Shown here piece by piece: positions 36,828 to 45,553 of a stretch of DNA of 64,000 bases. Source of the stretch: Bacillus ndiopicus (GTDB lineage Bacteria; Bacillota; Bacilli; Bacillales_A; Planococcaceae); contig NZ_HG964407.1 in NCBI RefSeq assembly GCF_000612805.1, positions 186,001 through 250,000 of the forward strand, written 5' to 3'. The position numbers were made by a program, and so were the translations under genes. Position 1 is the stretch's first letter; the number at the start of each line of letters is the position of its first letter. Below the pieces are notes generated by a model. The model was not told where the DNA came from and made no database searches. It saw only the letters and a list, made by a program, of their open reading frames with translations.

Positions 36828-36865
36828 AAAAACCCTGCAACGGAAATTTTCGTTACAGGGTTTTT
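36828..36865 (+). terminator. Terminator after the MATE gene
   Basis: AAAAACCCTG / CAGGGTTTTT arms with an AACG/CGTT inner stem, ending in a run of five T. It starts a few bases after the stop codon. Confidence 0.85.
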
Positions 36866-37248
36866 AACTATTTCACTCTTGATAACGTCATTCCATCACC
36901 AAGCGGGGCAAGTATCAATTACAAGCGAGAATGTTAGTATCTAAAGCTGGCGTTCTATTTACTGAAAAAATCTCAATTAAAAGCTCCTCTCCTCCACACA
37001 ATGGAGATTAGTTAACCATGTGTGTGACATAACAGTTTTCGCTTTTTAGCCCCAAAAAGCTCACAGAGATGCAATTGATGTAACGATCCCTCCAACTAGT
37101 CAAAAAGTCCATGTAACACAACTTCAAAACTAATTCTTTATTGTTAACTAAATTCTCAAAAATACCTCTTATAACCTTTTATATTTGTTATAATTCAAAC
37201 ATAAGTAGTATTTAAATATTAGCATTATAGAAAATGGAGGAGTCTATA
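36866..37248. promoter_or_regulatory. Intergenic region with an extended -10 promoter
   Basis: About 380 bases without a gene. An extended -10 element TGTTATAAT lies at 37186-37194, 55 bp before the SLH gene start. The remainder shows no other structure that I can support. Confidence 0.5.
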
Positions 37249-38547
37249 TTGAAAAAGTTTTTATTAATTTTAATATTTTCAGTTATACTTATTAATTCCC
37301 CAACAGCATATGGAGCTTATTTTAAAGATATTTCTAGTTCACATCCAAACCATAAGGATATTACAGAACTTTTCAATCAGGGCATAATAAAAGGATATTC
37401 AGATAATACTTTTAGACCTAATTCGCATGTAACTAAATCTCAAGTAGCAATAATGATGGTGCGTGCTCTCCAAGCTCAAAATAAAACCGCAAAAGACCCA
37501 GGTTTTAAAGACGTTGCAAAAAAGCACTCTGCTTTTAAAGAAATTTCAATTGCTACTGATTTAGGTTTGTTTCCTAAACAATCATATTTTAAACCTGACG
37601 AAGCAATAACTAGAGGTGAAATGGCACGAGTTTTAACTAAAGCATTCAATCTTACTAATTCTAATGTTTCAAATCCTTTTAAAGACGTTGCAAAATCTTA
37701 TGAATACTATGATTACATTACTATCCTTTATTCTTCTGGGGTAACAAAAGGATACGAAAATAATACTTTTAAGCCTAATAACCCATTAACACGAGCTCAG
37801 TTCAGTACGTTTCTTAATAGAGCTATGCAAATTTCAAACAATCAATTTGAATCTGAAAATAAAAATTCACTAGAAAAGCAAAACCCAACCAAAAAACTTG
37901 ATGTAGAAATCCTAAGCATTAAACAAGACAAAGAAGATAGTATATTTATTAATTTTTCAAAACCAACTGATGTTTACTATGAAATATATATTGATGGAAA
38001 AAAAGTACAACACGTAACTTTCGGAGAATTAAAAATGACTGCAAAACACCAAGTATTCTTAAATGAACGCTTTTATGGTGAAAAAGAGATTCGCATTAAT
38101 TTAATTCAATCAGATAATATCGTTTCGACTTATACGCAAACACTTGAATTTAATAAAGATAATGAGAAACCTACATTAAAGGAAATTTCTTTCTCTGAAA
38201 ATCATCACGGCACTGTGTATATACGTTTTACTTTTAATGAAGATATTATACTATCTGATAAGGCAGGTAGTTTCGAATTAAAATATGTTTTAACTAATAG
38301 TAACGGAGAGCGAATTAGAGGTAATCGTGTAATTGATACGTCTGATTTAGTCAATATTGGCTCATCTATTAGCCAGTCATTAATGGTAGCTTCTAAAAAT
38401 GAATGGCCGCTTGAATTTTCAATAACGGCAAAAAATGATGTTCTTGTTATTGATAAATACGGCAATAATGGACCAAAAGAAATATATGTTAAATTTAGCG
38501 GCACTAGTTTAAATGACATAAAATACGAATTCCAAGAAATTTATTAA
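37249..38547 (+). CDS. Secreted SLH-domain protein with C-terminal unknown region
   Basis: 432 residues: signal peptide (KKFLLILIFSVILINSPTAYG), then three SLH repeats over about residues 25-205, each with the TRAQ/TKSQ-type pattern (GYSDNTFRPNSHVTKSQVAI, KPDEAITRGEMARVLTKAF and KPNNPLTRAQFSTFLNRAM). The C-terminal 220 residues look like beta-sandwich (Ig or cadherin-like) repeats with DNEKPTLKEISFSENHHG. It probably binds the cell surface via SLH and uses the rest extracellularly. I prefer the TTG start at 37249 because GGAGGAG lies just ahead; an ATG at 37234 overlaps that site. Confidence 0.88.
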   Translation: MKKFLLILIFSVILINSPTAYGAYFKDISSSHPNHKDITELFNQGIIKGYSDNTFRPNSHVTKSQVAIMMVRALQAQNKTAKDPGFKDVAKKHSAFKEISIATDLGLFPKQSYFKPDEAITRGEMARVLTKAFNLTNSNVSNPFKDVAKSYEYYDYITILYSSGVTKGYENNTFKPNNPLTRAQFSTFLNRAMQISNNQFESENKNSLEKQNPTKKLDVEILSIKQDKEDSIFINFSKPTDVYYEIYIDGKKVQHVTFGELKMTAKHQVFLNERFYGEKEIRINLIQSDNIVSTYTQTLEFNKDNEKPTLKEISFSENHHGTVYIRFTFNEDIILSDKAGSFELKYVLTNSNGERIRGNRVIDTSDLVNIGSSISQSLMVASKNEWPLEFSITAKNDVLVIDKYGNNGPKEIYVKFSGTSLNDIKYEFQEIY

Positions 38548-38564
38548 GCTATTTATACAATTTT

Positions 38565-38600
38565 AAAAATGCAGGATTTTGTGCAAAATCTTGCATTTTT
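38565..38600 (+). terminator. Terminator after the second SLH gene
   Basis: AAAAATGCA-GATTTT / AAAATC-TGCATTTTT stem (one mismatch) with a 4-nt loop, then CTTAATT. It begins 17 bases past the stop codon. Confidence 0.85.
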
Positions 38601-38634
38601 CTTAATTACACCTCAACTAACCTGAGTCAATTTT

Positions 38635-38890
38635 TTTGTTGGCGAGGGAAACCTCTTCAAAATCTGTGACATCCGCTAGGGCTTTGGCGCAGGTCACTCA
38701 GTCGTTGTACGCGTAAGTAGCGTTCTTAGACTGAGTTCCTCTTTCTCAGCATGAGTTTGTATACCCACTGAATCATAGAAAATAAAATGGGCATTCATCT
38801 AGCTGCCTATAGGAGTGGAACTTTTTATATTTATACCTGACGAGTTGTTTTTTGTACAGAAAAGCATTGCTGAATCAAGATAGAAAGGCC
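38635..38890. repeat. Degenerate dispersed intergenic element
   Basis: About 250 bases with no gene, containing CTGTGACATCCGCTAGGGCT near 38666 (compare CTGTAACATCCGTCAGAGCT near 14242) and the tail GCTGAATCAAGATA near 38867 (compare 14338 and 31147). The shared start and end words in the same order suggest diverged copies of one element. It has no open reading frame. Confidence 0.4.
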
Positions 38891-38969
38891 AAACTAGTTA
38901 TCTAAGAAACACTGACCAGCAATATCATGCTAAAATAACGATATAAACAAAAGCAAGGAGTACATAACT

Positions 38970-39668
38970 ATGACAAACTCAAAAAAGTGGAAAACAGGTG
39001 CAGATGGACAAAAATTTGTAGCCTCTTTTAGCGGCGGGAAAGATAGTACATTAGCTTTGTATGAGGCCATGAAAACCGGAAAAGCAATCGGCTTAATTAT
39101 TGTACTTGAAGAAGACGGAACACGCTCTCGCTCACACGGTATGACAGTGGATTTAATAAAAGCGCAAGCAGAATCAATCGGTTTACCAATTCATTTAACT
39201 GCAACAAGCTGGACAAACTATGAAGTAACTTTTATTGAAATGCTTAAGAAAATGAAAGCCTTGGGAGCAGAGGCACTTGTAACAGGGGATCTTGATATGC
39301 CTGAGCATGGCTGCTGGCATGAAAAAGTTGCAAATATTGCAGGCCTAAAGCTTGGAATGCCTTTATGGGAAGTAAATCATACAGAAGTGGTAGAACGCTT
39401 TATTAACCTAGGCTTTAAAACCATTATTACAACGGTTAATTTAACTTTCGGAATGCAAGAAAGCGACTTAGGGAAAGTTTTAACGCATGAATATGTACAA
39501 GAGCTAAAAGAACGTGGGATTGATCCTTGTGGAGAGAGTGGCGAGTTCCATACAACGGTTATTGATGGACCTATTTTCAAACAGCCCATCGCAATTCAGA
39601 AAGGTGAAATTATACGCGACGGAGATTATGCCTTCTTGCCATTAACGTTAGAGACAAAAGCAGAATAG
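38970..39668 (+). CDS. Dph6-related ATP pyrophosphatase (PP-loop) protein
   Basis: 232-residue PP-loop protein with the ATP motif FSGGKDSTLALYEA at residues 20-33, GTRSRSHGMTVDLIKAQAES and the C-terminal GIDPCGESGEFHTTVIDGP, a hallmark of the diphthine-ammonia ligase/MJ0570-related family. Bacteria lack diphthamide, so bacterial members must amidate or modify something else; the substrate is unknown. AGCAAGGAG lies before the start. It is monocistronic, facing the M20 amidohydrolase gene across a shared terminator. Confidence 0.88.
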   Translation: MTNSKKWKTGADGQKFVASFSGGKDSTLALYEAMKTGKAIGLIIVLEEDGTRSRSHGMTVDLIKAQAESIGLPIHLTATSWTNYEVTFIEMLKKMKALGAEALVTGDLDMPEHGCWHEKVANIAGLKLGMPLWEVNHTEVVERFINLGFKTIITTVNLTFGMQESDLGKVLTHEYVQELKERGIDPCGESGEFHTTVIDGPIFKQPIAIQKGEIIRDGDYAFLPLTLETKAE

Positions 39669-39682
39669 TACACGCCATAACA

Positions 39683-39715
39683 AAAGGGAGCTCGCATTTT
39701 AGCTAGCTCCCCTTT
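39683..39715. terminator. Bidirectional terminator
   Basis: AAAGGGAGCT / AGCTCCCCTTT arms (one bulge) with a 12-nt loop. It lies between the convergent PP-loop and M20 genes and serves both. Confidence 0.8.
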
Positions 39716-39718
39716 GCT

Positions 39719-40972
39719 TTATAAATTTGTTGCATCTGCTTTACTGTAATGTAAAACAGCCTGCTCTAATACATCAATCCCTAGCATGATATCATCCAGA
39801 GATGTGAACTCATTAGGGTGATGGCTTAGACCGTCTACTGATGGGATAAAAATAAGACCTACTGGGCATAGTTTTGTCATATTCATCGCATCGTGCCCTG
39901 CACCGCTTTGCATCACTTGATAAGAAATATTTTTATCTTCGCAAATATTAATAATTTGCTCATTAATTGCTTCTGATAGTAGTACAGGCTCCTCATTACT
40001 GATTTCTATACTTTCAATATCTAACTGTCGGTTTATTTTTATTTCTTCAATTGTTGCATTTAAATAATCTAGAACACGCTGTCTAGATGCCATAGAAGCT
40101 GAGCGTATATCGATTTTGGCTTCTACATCGCCTGGTACTACGTTCATTGCACTATTGTGCACCTCTAAAACACCCAGCGTTGCTACAGTACCAAATTCCT
40201 CTTCTTGCTTAGCTGCTTTTTCCAGTGCTAATGTTATTTCAGAGGCTCCTAATAAAGCGTCTCTTCTCATTCCCATAGGTGTTGTACCAGAGTGAGAGGC
40301 TTTACCTTTTATTTTTAAATGCAGTCGCAACGGAGCCGCAATGCCTGTGACAATTCCTATTTTTTTCTCCTGGTTAATCAGCACAGGGCCTTGTTCAATA
40401 TGCAATTCAAAAAAGGCCTTAAACTCTTCGTTTACACGACTTGCTTGCTCTACACTGTTAAAATCTAATGCACATAAAGCAAAAGCTTTTTCCATCGTTA
40501 CGCCATCTTTATCTGTTATATTACGATAACGGTTATGATCAAATTTACCAACCATCGCTTTACTTCCTACTGTTGATACACCAAAGCGAGCTGACTCCTC
40601 GCAGGCAAATGAAATAATTTCTATCGGATGATCCGTTTCAATTTCTTTTTCATTTAATCTTCTAATAATCTCTAGAGCAGCTGTTACCCCTACAACACCA
40701 TCATACTTTCCAGCTTGATAAACTGTATCCAGATGAGAGCCAATAACAACAGGGGGTAGCCCTTTTACTTTCCCCTCTCGTCTTGCGATAACATTACCAC
40801 ATTGATCCATATGAATTTTCAAGTGCTCGCCCATACACATACGCATAAAGGCATGTGTACAGCTTTGCTCCTCATTTGAATAGGCCAGCCTTGTAATACC
40901 TGCAGTACCCTCGTCCGAATTATATTGATTAATATTATTAAACAATAGCTCATACCTTTTCTTACTATCCAT
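39719..40972 (-). CDS. M20 amidohydrolase (allantoate amidohydrolase/N-carbamoyl-amino-acid hydrolase type)
   Basis: 417 residues, like AllC (about 411). Metal ligands are visible: His80 in IGSHLDTV, Asp91 in GKYDGVVG, Glu125/126 in ACEESARFG, His191 in ELHIEQGP, and the C-terminal histidine in SGAGHDAMNM. This subfamily hydrolyses allantoate, ureidoglycolate-type compounds or N-carbamoyl amino acids in the cytoplasm, releasing ammonia and carbon dioxide. Its promoter region, shared with the divergent hydrolase gene, carries two TTGT-N9-ACAA sites. AAGGAGG precedes the start. Exact substrate cannot be told from sequence. Confidence 0.87.
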   Translation of the reverse strand: MDSKKRYELLFNNINQYNSDEGTAGITRLAYSNEEQSCTHAFMRMCMGEHLKIHMDQCGNVIARREGKVKGLPPVVIGSHLDTVYQAGKYDGVVGVTAALEIIRRLNEKEIETDHPIEIISFACEESARFGVSTVGSKAMVGKFDHNRYRNITDKDGVTMEKAFALCALDFNSVEQASRVNEEFKAFFELHIEQGPVLINQEKKIGIVTGIAAPLRLHLKIKGKASHSGTTPMGMRRDALLGASEITLALEKAAKQEEEFGTVATLGVLEVHNSAMNVVPGDVEAKIDIRSASMASRQRVLDYLNATIEEIKINRQLDIESIEISNEEPVLLSEAINEQIINICEDKNISYQVMQSGAGHDAMNMTKLCPVGLIFIPSVDGLSHHPNEFTSLDDIMLGIDVLEQAVLHYSKADATNL

Positions 40973-41000
40973 ACAGCAACTCCTCCTTGCTACTATGCCA

Positions 41001-41017
41001 TTGTAAAGTCATCACAA
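41001..41017. promoter_or_regulatory. Candidate PucR operator 1
   Basis: TTGTAAAGTCATCACAA, of the form TTGT-N9-ACAA. It is 33 bp (about three DNA turns) from a second site at 41034, between the divergent M20 and alpha/beta hydrolase genes. Confidence 0.5.
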
Positions 41018-41033
41018 GTAAAACAGTGATTTC

Positions 41034-41050
41034 TTGTGCATACTATACAA
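41034..41050. promoter_or_regulatory. Candidate PucR operator 2
   Basis: TTGTGCATACTATACAA, of the form TTGT-N9-ACAA, matching the site at 44288 at 12 of 17 positions. It ends 15 bp before a consensus TATAAT (41065-41070) reading toward the hydrolase gene. Confidence 0.55.
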
Positions 41051-41121
41051 TGGTGTAACTTTCTTATAATGCTATACTTTATCCATACTACATTTACTTG
41101 ATTGGACGTGAATTTGTACAC

Positions 41122-41997
41122 ATGATGAAAAAAACAATCGTTTATAAAGCAACTAATCAATTTACTTTAGAAGCTGATTTTTATGAATCTAATCGACCAA
41201 ATGCCCCTGTTATTGCATATATCCACGGTGGTGGCTTGCTTTGGGGTGAAAAGGAAGAAATTAGCGACGATTTGATTCAGCTATACACAAACAATGGCTA
41301 CGGACTATTTTCTATTAATTATAGACTAGCTCCCGAAACAAAAATAGAGCATATTTTGGATGATGTACAAGATGCTTTAAATTGGTTAACAACAGAGGGG
41401 CCAAAAGAATTTTCCATTGATGCTAGCAAAATAGCAGTCATCGGTAGTTCAGCAGGAGGCTTCCTCGCTCTTAGCACTGGTATATTTGCCACAAAGCCAC
41501 GCGCCATTGTGTCATTTTACGGCTATGGCGACATTAGTGCCGACTGGGCTACAAAACCAAATAGTCATTATTGTGAAAAAGATAAAGTATCAAAAGAAAT
41601 GGCTCAACAGCTTATTGGTAACGCCGTTTTAACAAATGCATCTGTAGAAGAACGCTTCCTTTTATATTTATATGCTCGCCAAACAGGTGAATGGATTCAG
41701 CTAATAACTGACTTAAATCCAGCTTTGCATGTAGATGAATTAAAAAAGCTTTCTCCAATGTATAATGTTTCAGCAGATTACCCCCCTACTTTGTTATTGC
41801 ATGGCACAAAGGATGTAGACGTTCCTTATTTACAATCTGTATTTATGAGAGCCGCGCTTATTAAAGAAAACGTGAAAGCTAAATTAATTACCATTCCAAA
41901 TGGTGAGCATGTATTCGAGCGAGACTTCCACAATCCTACTGTACAAAATGCATTGCAAGAAGTGCTTGATTTCCTGCATATCCATTTAAATGATTAA
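41122..41997 (+). CDS. Alpha/beta hydrolase (HGGG-type esterase/amidase)
   Basis: 291-residue cytosolic hydrolase. The oxyanion-hole motif YIHGGGLLWG is at residues 33-42, the nucleophile elbow GSSAGG at 108-113 with Ser110, the acid DVDVPY region near 235 and the histidine in NGEHVFERD near 268. Such enzymes cleave esters or, in kynurenine-formamidase relatives, amides. The ATG at 41122 lacks a strong ribosome binding site; the adjacent ATG or an upstream TTG at 41098 are alternatives. It is divergent from the M20 gene behind two candidate operators, so I place it in the same regulon. Substrate unknown. Confidence 0.83.
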   Translation: MMKKTIVYKATNQFTLEADFYESNRPNAPVIAYIHGGGLLWGEKEEISDDLIQLYTNNGYGLFSINYRLAPETKIEHILDDVQDALNWLTTEGPKEFSIDASKIAVIGSSAGGFLALSTGIFATKPRAIVSFYGYGDISADWATKPNSHYCEKDKVSKEMAQQLIGNAVLTNASVEERFLLYLYARQTGEWIQLITDLNPALHVDELKKLSPMYNVSADYPPTLLLHGTKDVDVPYLQSVFMRAALIKENVKAKLITIPNGEHVFERDFHNPTVQNALQEVLDFLHIHLND

Positions 41998-42050
41998 TAG
42001 AAAATAACCTTTATCCTTCTTATGTAGGGATTAAAGGTTATTTTCTATTA
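41995..42050. terminator. Long terminator after the hydrolase gene
   Basis: Perfect 19-bp arms beginning at the stop codon (TAATAGAAAATAACCTTTA and complement) with an 18-nt loop. Confidence 0.85.
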
Positions 42051-42129
42051 CGACTAACACATGTAAGGAAAATTTATACACAATCTCGAACATATAAAAG
42101 CATATGAAAATGTCCTCCGAAATAGAGGA

Positions 42130-42165
42130 ACTCTGCTTTTGTTGTATTTTTGACAAAAGCAGAGT
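42130..42165 (-). terminator. Terminator of the deaminase gene
   Basis: Perfect 13-bp arms ACTCTGCTTTTGT / ACAAAAGCAGAGT with a 10-nt loop, 40 bp past the deaminase stop. The T tail is weak on either strand. Confidence 0.6.
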
Positions 42166-42205
42166 CATTTCAAGTGTTAAGCTCAAAGCCTTTCACTTTA
42201 CGCTC

Positions 42206-42661
42206 TTATTTTTCTTCGTTTAGTTTGTGGAAGTGAGTCCATAGATTATCGCAATCTTCTCTTTCTTCCACTTTAATCATATTAACAACGCTTGTATCTG
42301 AACCATCTAAGTACTCACGTAAATGAATATCTGAGAATCCATGCTCTGCGGCATCATGACGTGTGCTGCAATAGTGCACTTCTTTCACACCTGACCAAAT
42401 AATAGCTCCCATACACATTGGACATGGCTCACATGTAGCGTAAATTACGCAATCTGATAAATCCATTGTACCTAATTTTTCACATGCTACACGAATCGCT
42501 ACCATTTCGGCATGTGCTGATGGGTCTGTATCTTTCATCATTGTATTGCTAACCGCTGCAATTACTTCATCTCCACGTACGATTGTTGCTCCAAATGGTC
42601 CACCATGACCTTTATTCATACCTTCAATTGTTGCGTCTACTGCCATTTTCATGTAATCCAT
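42206..42661 (-). CDS. Guanine-deaminase-like nucleobase/nucleoside deaminase
   Basis: 151-residue zinc deaminase of the cytidine-deaminase superfamily. Zinc and catalytic residues are His50 and Glu52 in AHAEM and Cys80/Cys83 in CEPCPMC. Length and the segments GHGGPFGATIV and DAAEHGFSD resemble Bacillus GuaD, which turns guanine into xanthine; other members act on adenosine, cytosine or unusual bases. It follows the NCS1 permease gene by 22 bp on the same strand, so the imported compound is probably its substrate or a precursor. Guanine is plausible but unproven. Confidence 0.85.
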   Translation of the reverse strand: MDYMKMAVDATIEGMNKGHGGPFGATIVRGDEVIAAVSNTMMKDTDPSAHAEMVAIRVACEKLGTMDLSDCVIYATCEPCPMCMGAIIWSGVKEVHYCSTRHDAAEHGFSDIHLREYLDGSDTSVVNMIKVEEREDCDNLWTHFHKLNEEK

Positions 42662-42683
42662 TGTTATGCCCCCTGTTTAACTG

Positions 42684-44132
42684 TTAATTACTTTTTTTCA
42701 TTGTTGTACTTAAAATTGTATAAAGAACAAACGATACTATTAGCCCACTAAAGAACGCAAATTTATTTAATGTCACTAAGAATGGTACGCTTTGTAAAAA
42801 TGCACCTGACATTGGAAGAATAAAGCTTATAGCTAAAACAATCATCGCGATTGGGTTATAGCCATTTTTATATTCACCATTGCTTCCTTGTGGTACATAA
42901 ATATTATCTAAATTCAACTCGCGTTTGCGGTGAATATAAAAACTAGATAGCATAATACCTGCAATTGGACCAAATATTGAACCGATAAAGCTATAGAAAT
43001 AGAATAATGTATTGGCGCTTTCAACAAGCTTCCAAGGTAAAATGATTGTTCCAATAACTGCAGTTAAAATACCTGCTGATTTTATAGTAAATACTTTTGG
43101 CAATAACGCTGACATTTGCAAGCCTGATGGTAGCAAATTCGCATAAACTACGAAGGAAATCGCTCCAACATTAAGCGCTAAAATTAAAACAACAACTGCA
43201 AATGTACTTTCCATTTTATCTAATGCATAAACAATATTAAAAATTGGTTCACCGAATGCAATTTCTGTACCTGCAATTAAGCCTACACAAGTAATTGCGA
43301 ACAGCACATACGACAAGATGAAGCCTAATGGTAGGCCAATAATTACATCTTTTGGCGATTTAGCACGGTGTGTGAAATCAGCCATATTAACAACTGGACC
43401 AGCCCAGTTAGATACTAAAGCACTTACACAAGCAATAAATACTAGGATGCTTCCATCTGGATTTGCTGGTACGTAGTCTAAAATTGGACCAAATCCACCT
43501 GCGATATTAATTGCCCAAACAGCTGCACCAATAATAAAGATATAAACAATTGGTGAAGCCCAGTTACCGAATTTACCAAGGAACTTCATTCCACCTAAAA
43601 ATAGTAAAACTGTAATTACCCAAAGGATTGCATAAGAAATCATTGTAGGTAAATTTAAACCGAAAATATTAAAGTCTCCTCCAAGCTCCATATAGCTTGG
43701 GAAAAATCTAGCGAAAATTACATTTAATGATTCTGCACCAACGACAGTGGTCGTTCCAAAAAACACGATACCCGCTACTAACCCACGACATAATGCAGGT
43801 ATAATTGCTCCTTTTACACCAAAGGAATCTCTTAACAGCATTGCAAAAGGGACACCATATTTAGAAGCTGAGTATCCATTTACAACATAGAAAAACGATA
43901 CGATGATAGCTGACAGCATAACTGCTAGTAAAACTTGCTTCGTATTCAATCCTAAAGCGAAGAACCCAGCAACTGTCATATATGACATAATGTTATGAAC
44001 AGCACCCATCCAAAGTGTTACATAATTGGACATTTTCCAATCCCTTTGCTTTGGGGTTTTTGGTAATAAATCTTCCGCATAGCCATAAGACTGATATCTT
44101 TCATAATCCTGCTCTAATTTTGTTTGTTGCAT
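42684..44132 (-). CDS. NCS1 family nucleobase/hydantoin/allantoin permease
   Basis: 482 residues with twelve membrane segments. The NCS1 hallmarks are the N-terminal soluble stretch, SNYVTLWMGAVHNIMSYMTV near residue 34 and GASKYGVPFAMLLRDSFGVKGA-like segment (SASKYGVPFAMLLRDSFGVK) near 90. The family takes up cytosine, purines, allantoin or hydantoins with protons or sodium. It heads a two-gene unit with the deaminase; a perfect cre box lies 46 bp and a TTGT-N9-ACAA site about 156 bp upstream. AAGGAG precedes the start. Confidence 0.9.
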   Translation of the reverse strand: MQQTKLEQDYERYQSYGYAEDLLPKTPKQRDWKMSNYVTLWMGAVHNIMSYMTVAGFFALGLNTKQVLLAVMLSAIIVSFFYVVNGYSASKYGVPFAMLLRDSFGVKGAIIPALCRGLVAGIVFFGTTTVVGAESLNVIFARFFPSYMELGGDFNIFGLNLPTMISYAILWVITVLLFLGGMKFLGKFGNWASPIVYIFIIGAAVWAINIAGGFGPILDYVPANPDGSILVFIACVSALVSNWAGPVVNMADFTHRAKSPKDVIIGLPLGFILSYVLFAITCVGLIAGTEIAFGEPIFNIVYALDKMESTFAVVVLILALNVGAISFVVYANLLPSGLQMSALLPKVFTIKSAGILTAVIGTIILPWKLVESANTLFYFYSFIGSIFGPIAGIMLSSFYIHRKRELNLDNIYVPQGSNGEYKNGYNPIAMIVLAISFILPMSGAFLQSVPFLVTLNKFAFFSGLIVSFVLYTILSTTMKKSN

Positions 44133-44177
44133 GGCTAATACTCCTTACTTTCTTGATTTTTTTTGAAAATAAACCAT

Positions 44178-44191
44178 TGATAACGCTTTCA
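44178..44191 (-). promoter_or_regulatory. CcpA cre box upstream of the permease-deaminase operon
   Basis: Read leftward: TGAAAGCGTTATCA, a perfect match to TGWAARCGYTWNCW. It lies downstream of the predicted promoter, 46 bp from the permease start, a roadblock position for carbon repression. Confidence 0.8.
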
Positions 44192-44287
44192 TTTGACTAA
44201 CATAAAATAAGTATTTTGTGGGTATTTCGCGCTATAAACTTTTTTATTCCTCTGTAATCAATTTATATAATATGCATAAATTTGTCA

Positions 44288-44304
44288 TTGTACATGTAGT
44301 ACAA
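44288..44304. promoter_or_regulatory. Candidate PucR operator 3
   Basis: TTGTACATGTAGTACAA: perfect 6-bp arms with a 5-bp centre. Its left edge touches a leftward -35-like ATGACA (44283-44288), followed by AT-rich -10 candidates. A site just upstream of -35 suits an activator. Confidence 0.6.
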
Positions 44305-44508
44305 ATAATTACGCTTCTATTGGTCATGCTATACAAGATTTAGAATAATTATTATACCCAGGTTACCATTCTGTTAACCATAGAATTTTTGTTCACTTTA
44401 TACAACGATTTACAACTTATTTAGAGTCCGCCAAACTTTCGTAGGATATTTCCTACAAATTTATGTCTTCTGTTGAACCTTAATTGGAAAACACAAATTA
44501 ATGTAAAA

Positions 44509-44552
44509 AGAGTGCTAGAAAAGTCGATATTATCAGAACTTTTCAGCACTCT
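44509..44552 (-). terminator. Terminator of the carbamate kinase operon
   Basis: AGAGTGC-GAAAAGT / ACTTTTC-GCACTCT arms with one small internal mismatch, followed leftward by TTTTTAC. It lies 22 bp past the carbamate kinase stop. Confidence 0.85.
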
Positions 44553-44573
44553 CGCTATACTTACTTTTTAACA

Positions 44574-45524
44574 CTAATTAATAATATGTGTACCAGCTTT
44601 TTCATTAATTGCATCTTTTAAGCTTTCAGGATTCGTAATAATTACTCGCTTCCCGCCTTCTTCAAGGAAGTTTAAGCTTGCTTCGATTTTTGGTAACATA
44701 CTACCTGCTGGGAAATGATTCTCTGCTACAAATTGCTTCATTTCTTCTACATTTGTTTTATCTAATTCACGTTGGTTTGGTTTACCAAAGTTAACGTACA
44801 CGCTTGAAACACCAGTTGTAATAATTAATGTTTCTGCTCCAATTTGCTCTGCTAAAAGGCTAGTTGCAAAGTCTTTATCGATTACTGCGTCAATACCTTC
44901 ATAAGTATTATTAGCTGATTTGACTACAGGAATACCGCCACCGCCAACTGCGATTACGATAAATCCATTTTCGATTAATGATTTGATTGCATCTTTTTCT
45001 ACAATATTAATTGGTTTTGGTGAAGGAACTACTCGACGATAGCCACGACCTGAATCTTCAATAAATGCCCAATCTGGATGTTCTTGCTTCATTTTTTCAG
45101 ATTGCTCTAGCGTGAAGAATGACCCTACAGGTTTTGTTGGATTTTGGAAATTCGGATCTTCCGCATTCACTTCTACTTGTGTAATTACTGTAGCAACCTT
45201 TTTGTTAATTCCTCTTTTAGAAAATTCATTTGTTAATGCTTGTTGGATTAGGTATCCTATACCGCCTTGTGTATCTGCTACACAGTTTACTAATGGGATT
45301 GCAGGCATTCCTGCCACTTCATTAGCGATTTCAGATCTTCTTAAACCAAAGCCTACCTGTGGTCCGTTACCATGTGTTACGACTACTTGATAGCCCTCTT
45401 GCACCATATCGGCAATATGTCCTACTGTTTCTTGTACAGCTTCAAATTGATCTTGAATTGAATCACGACCGTTTTCTTGTACTAACGCATTGCCTCCAAT
45501 AGCAACGATTGTTACTTCTCCCAT
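44574..45524 (-). CDS. arcC: Carbamate kinase
   Basis: 316-residue amino-acid-kinase fold protein. VAIGGNALVQENGRDSIQDQ at the N terminus, THGNGPQVGFGLRRSE near residue 50, IAVGGGGIPV near 197 and DKDFATSLLAEQIGAETLII near 218 are all family motifs. It transfers phosphate from carbamoyl phosphate to ADP, giving ATP plus carbamate that falls to ammonia and carbon dioxide. It ends the leftward operon with the FdrA trio, not an arginine deiminase operon (no arcA/arcB here). This is the position of AllK in E. coli. Confidence 0.96.
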   Translation of the reverse strand: MGEVTIVAIGGNALVQENGRDSIQDQFEAVQETVGHIADMVQEGYQVVVTHGNGPQVGFGLRRSEIANEVAGMPAIPLVNCVADTQGGIGYLIQQALTNEFSKRGINKKVATVITQVEVNAEDPNFQNPTKPVGSFFTLEQSEKMKQEHPDWAFIEDSGRGYRRVVPSPKPINIVEKDAIKSLIENGFIVIAVGGGGIPVVKSANNTYEGIDAVIDKDFATSLLAEQIGAETLIITTGVSSVYVNFGKPNQRELDKTNVEEMKQFVAENHFPAGSMLPKIEASLNFLEEGGKRVIITNPESLKDAINEKAGTHIIN

Positions 45525-45553
45525 TGTTATTCCTCCTGTAATATCAACACAAC

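Noticed and set aside
44574-45524. Arginine deiminase pathway
   Set aside because: Carbamate kinase is present but arcA, arcB and an arginine/ornithine antiporter are not; the neighbours are the FdrA trio.
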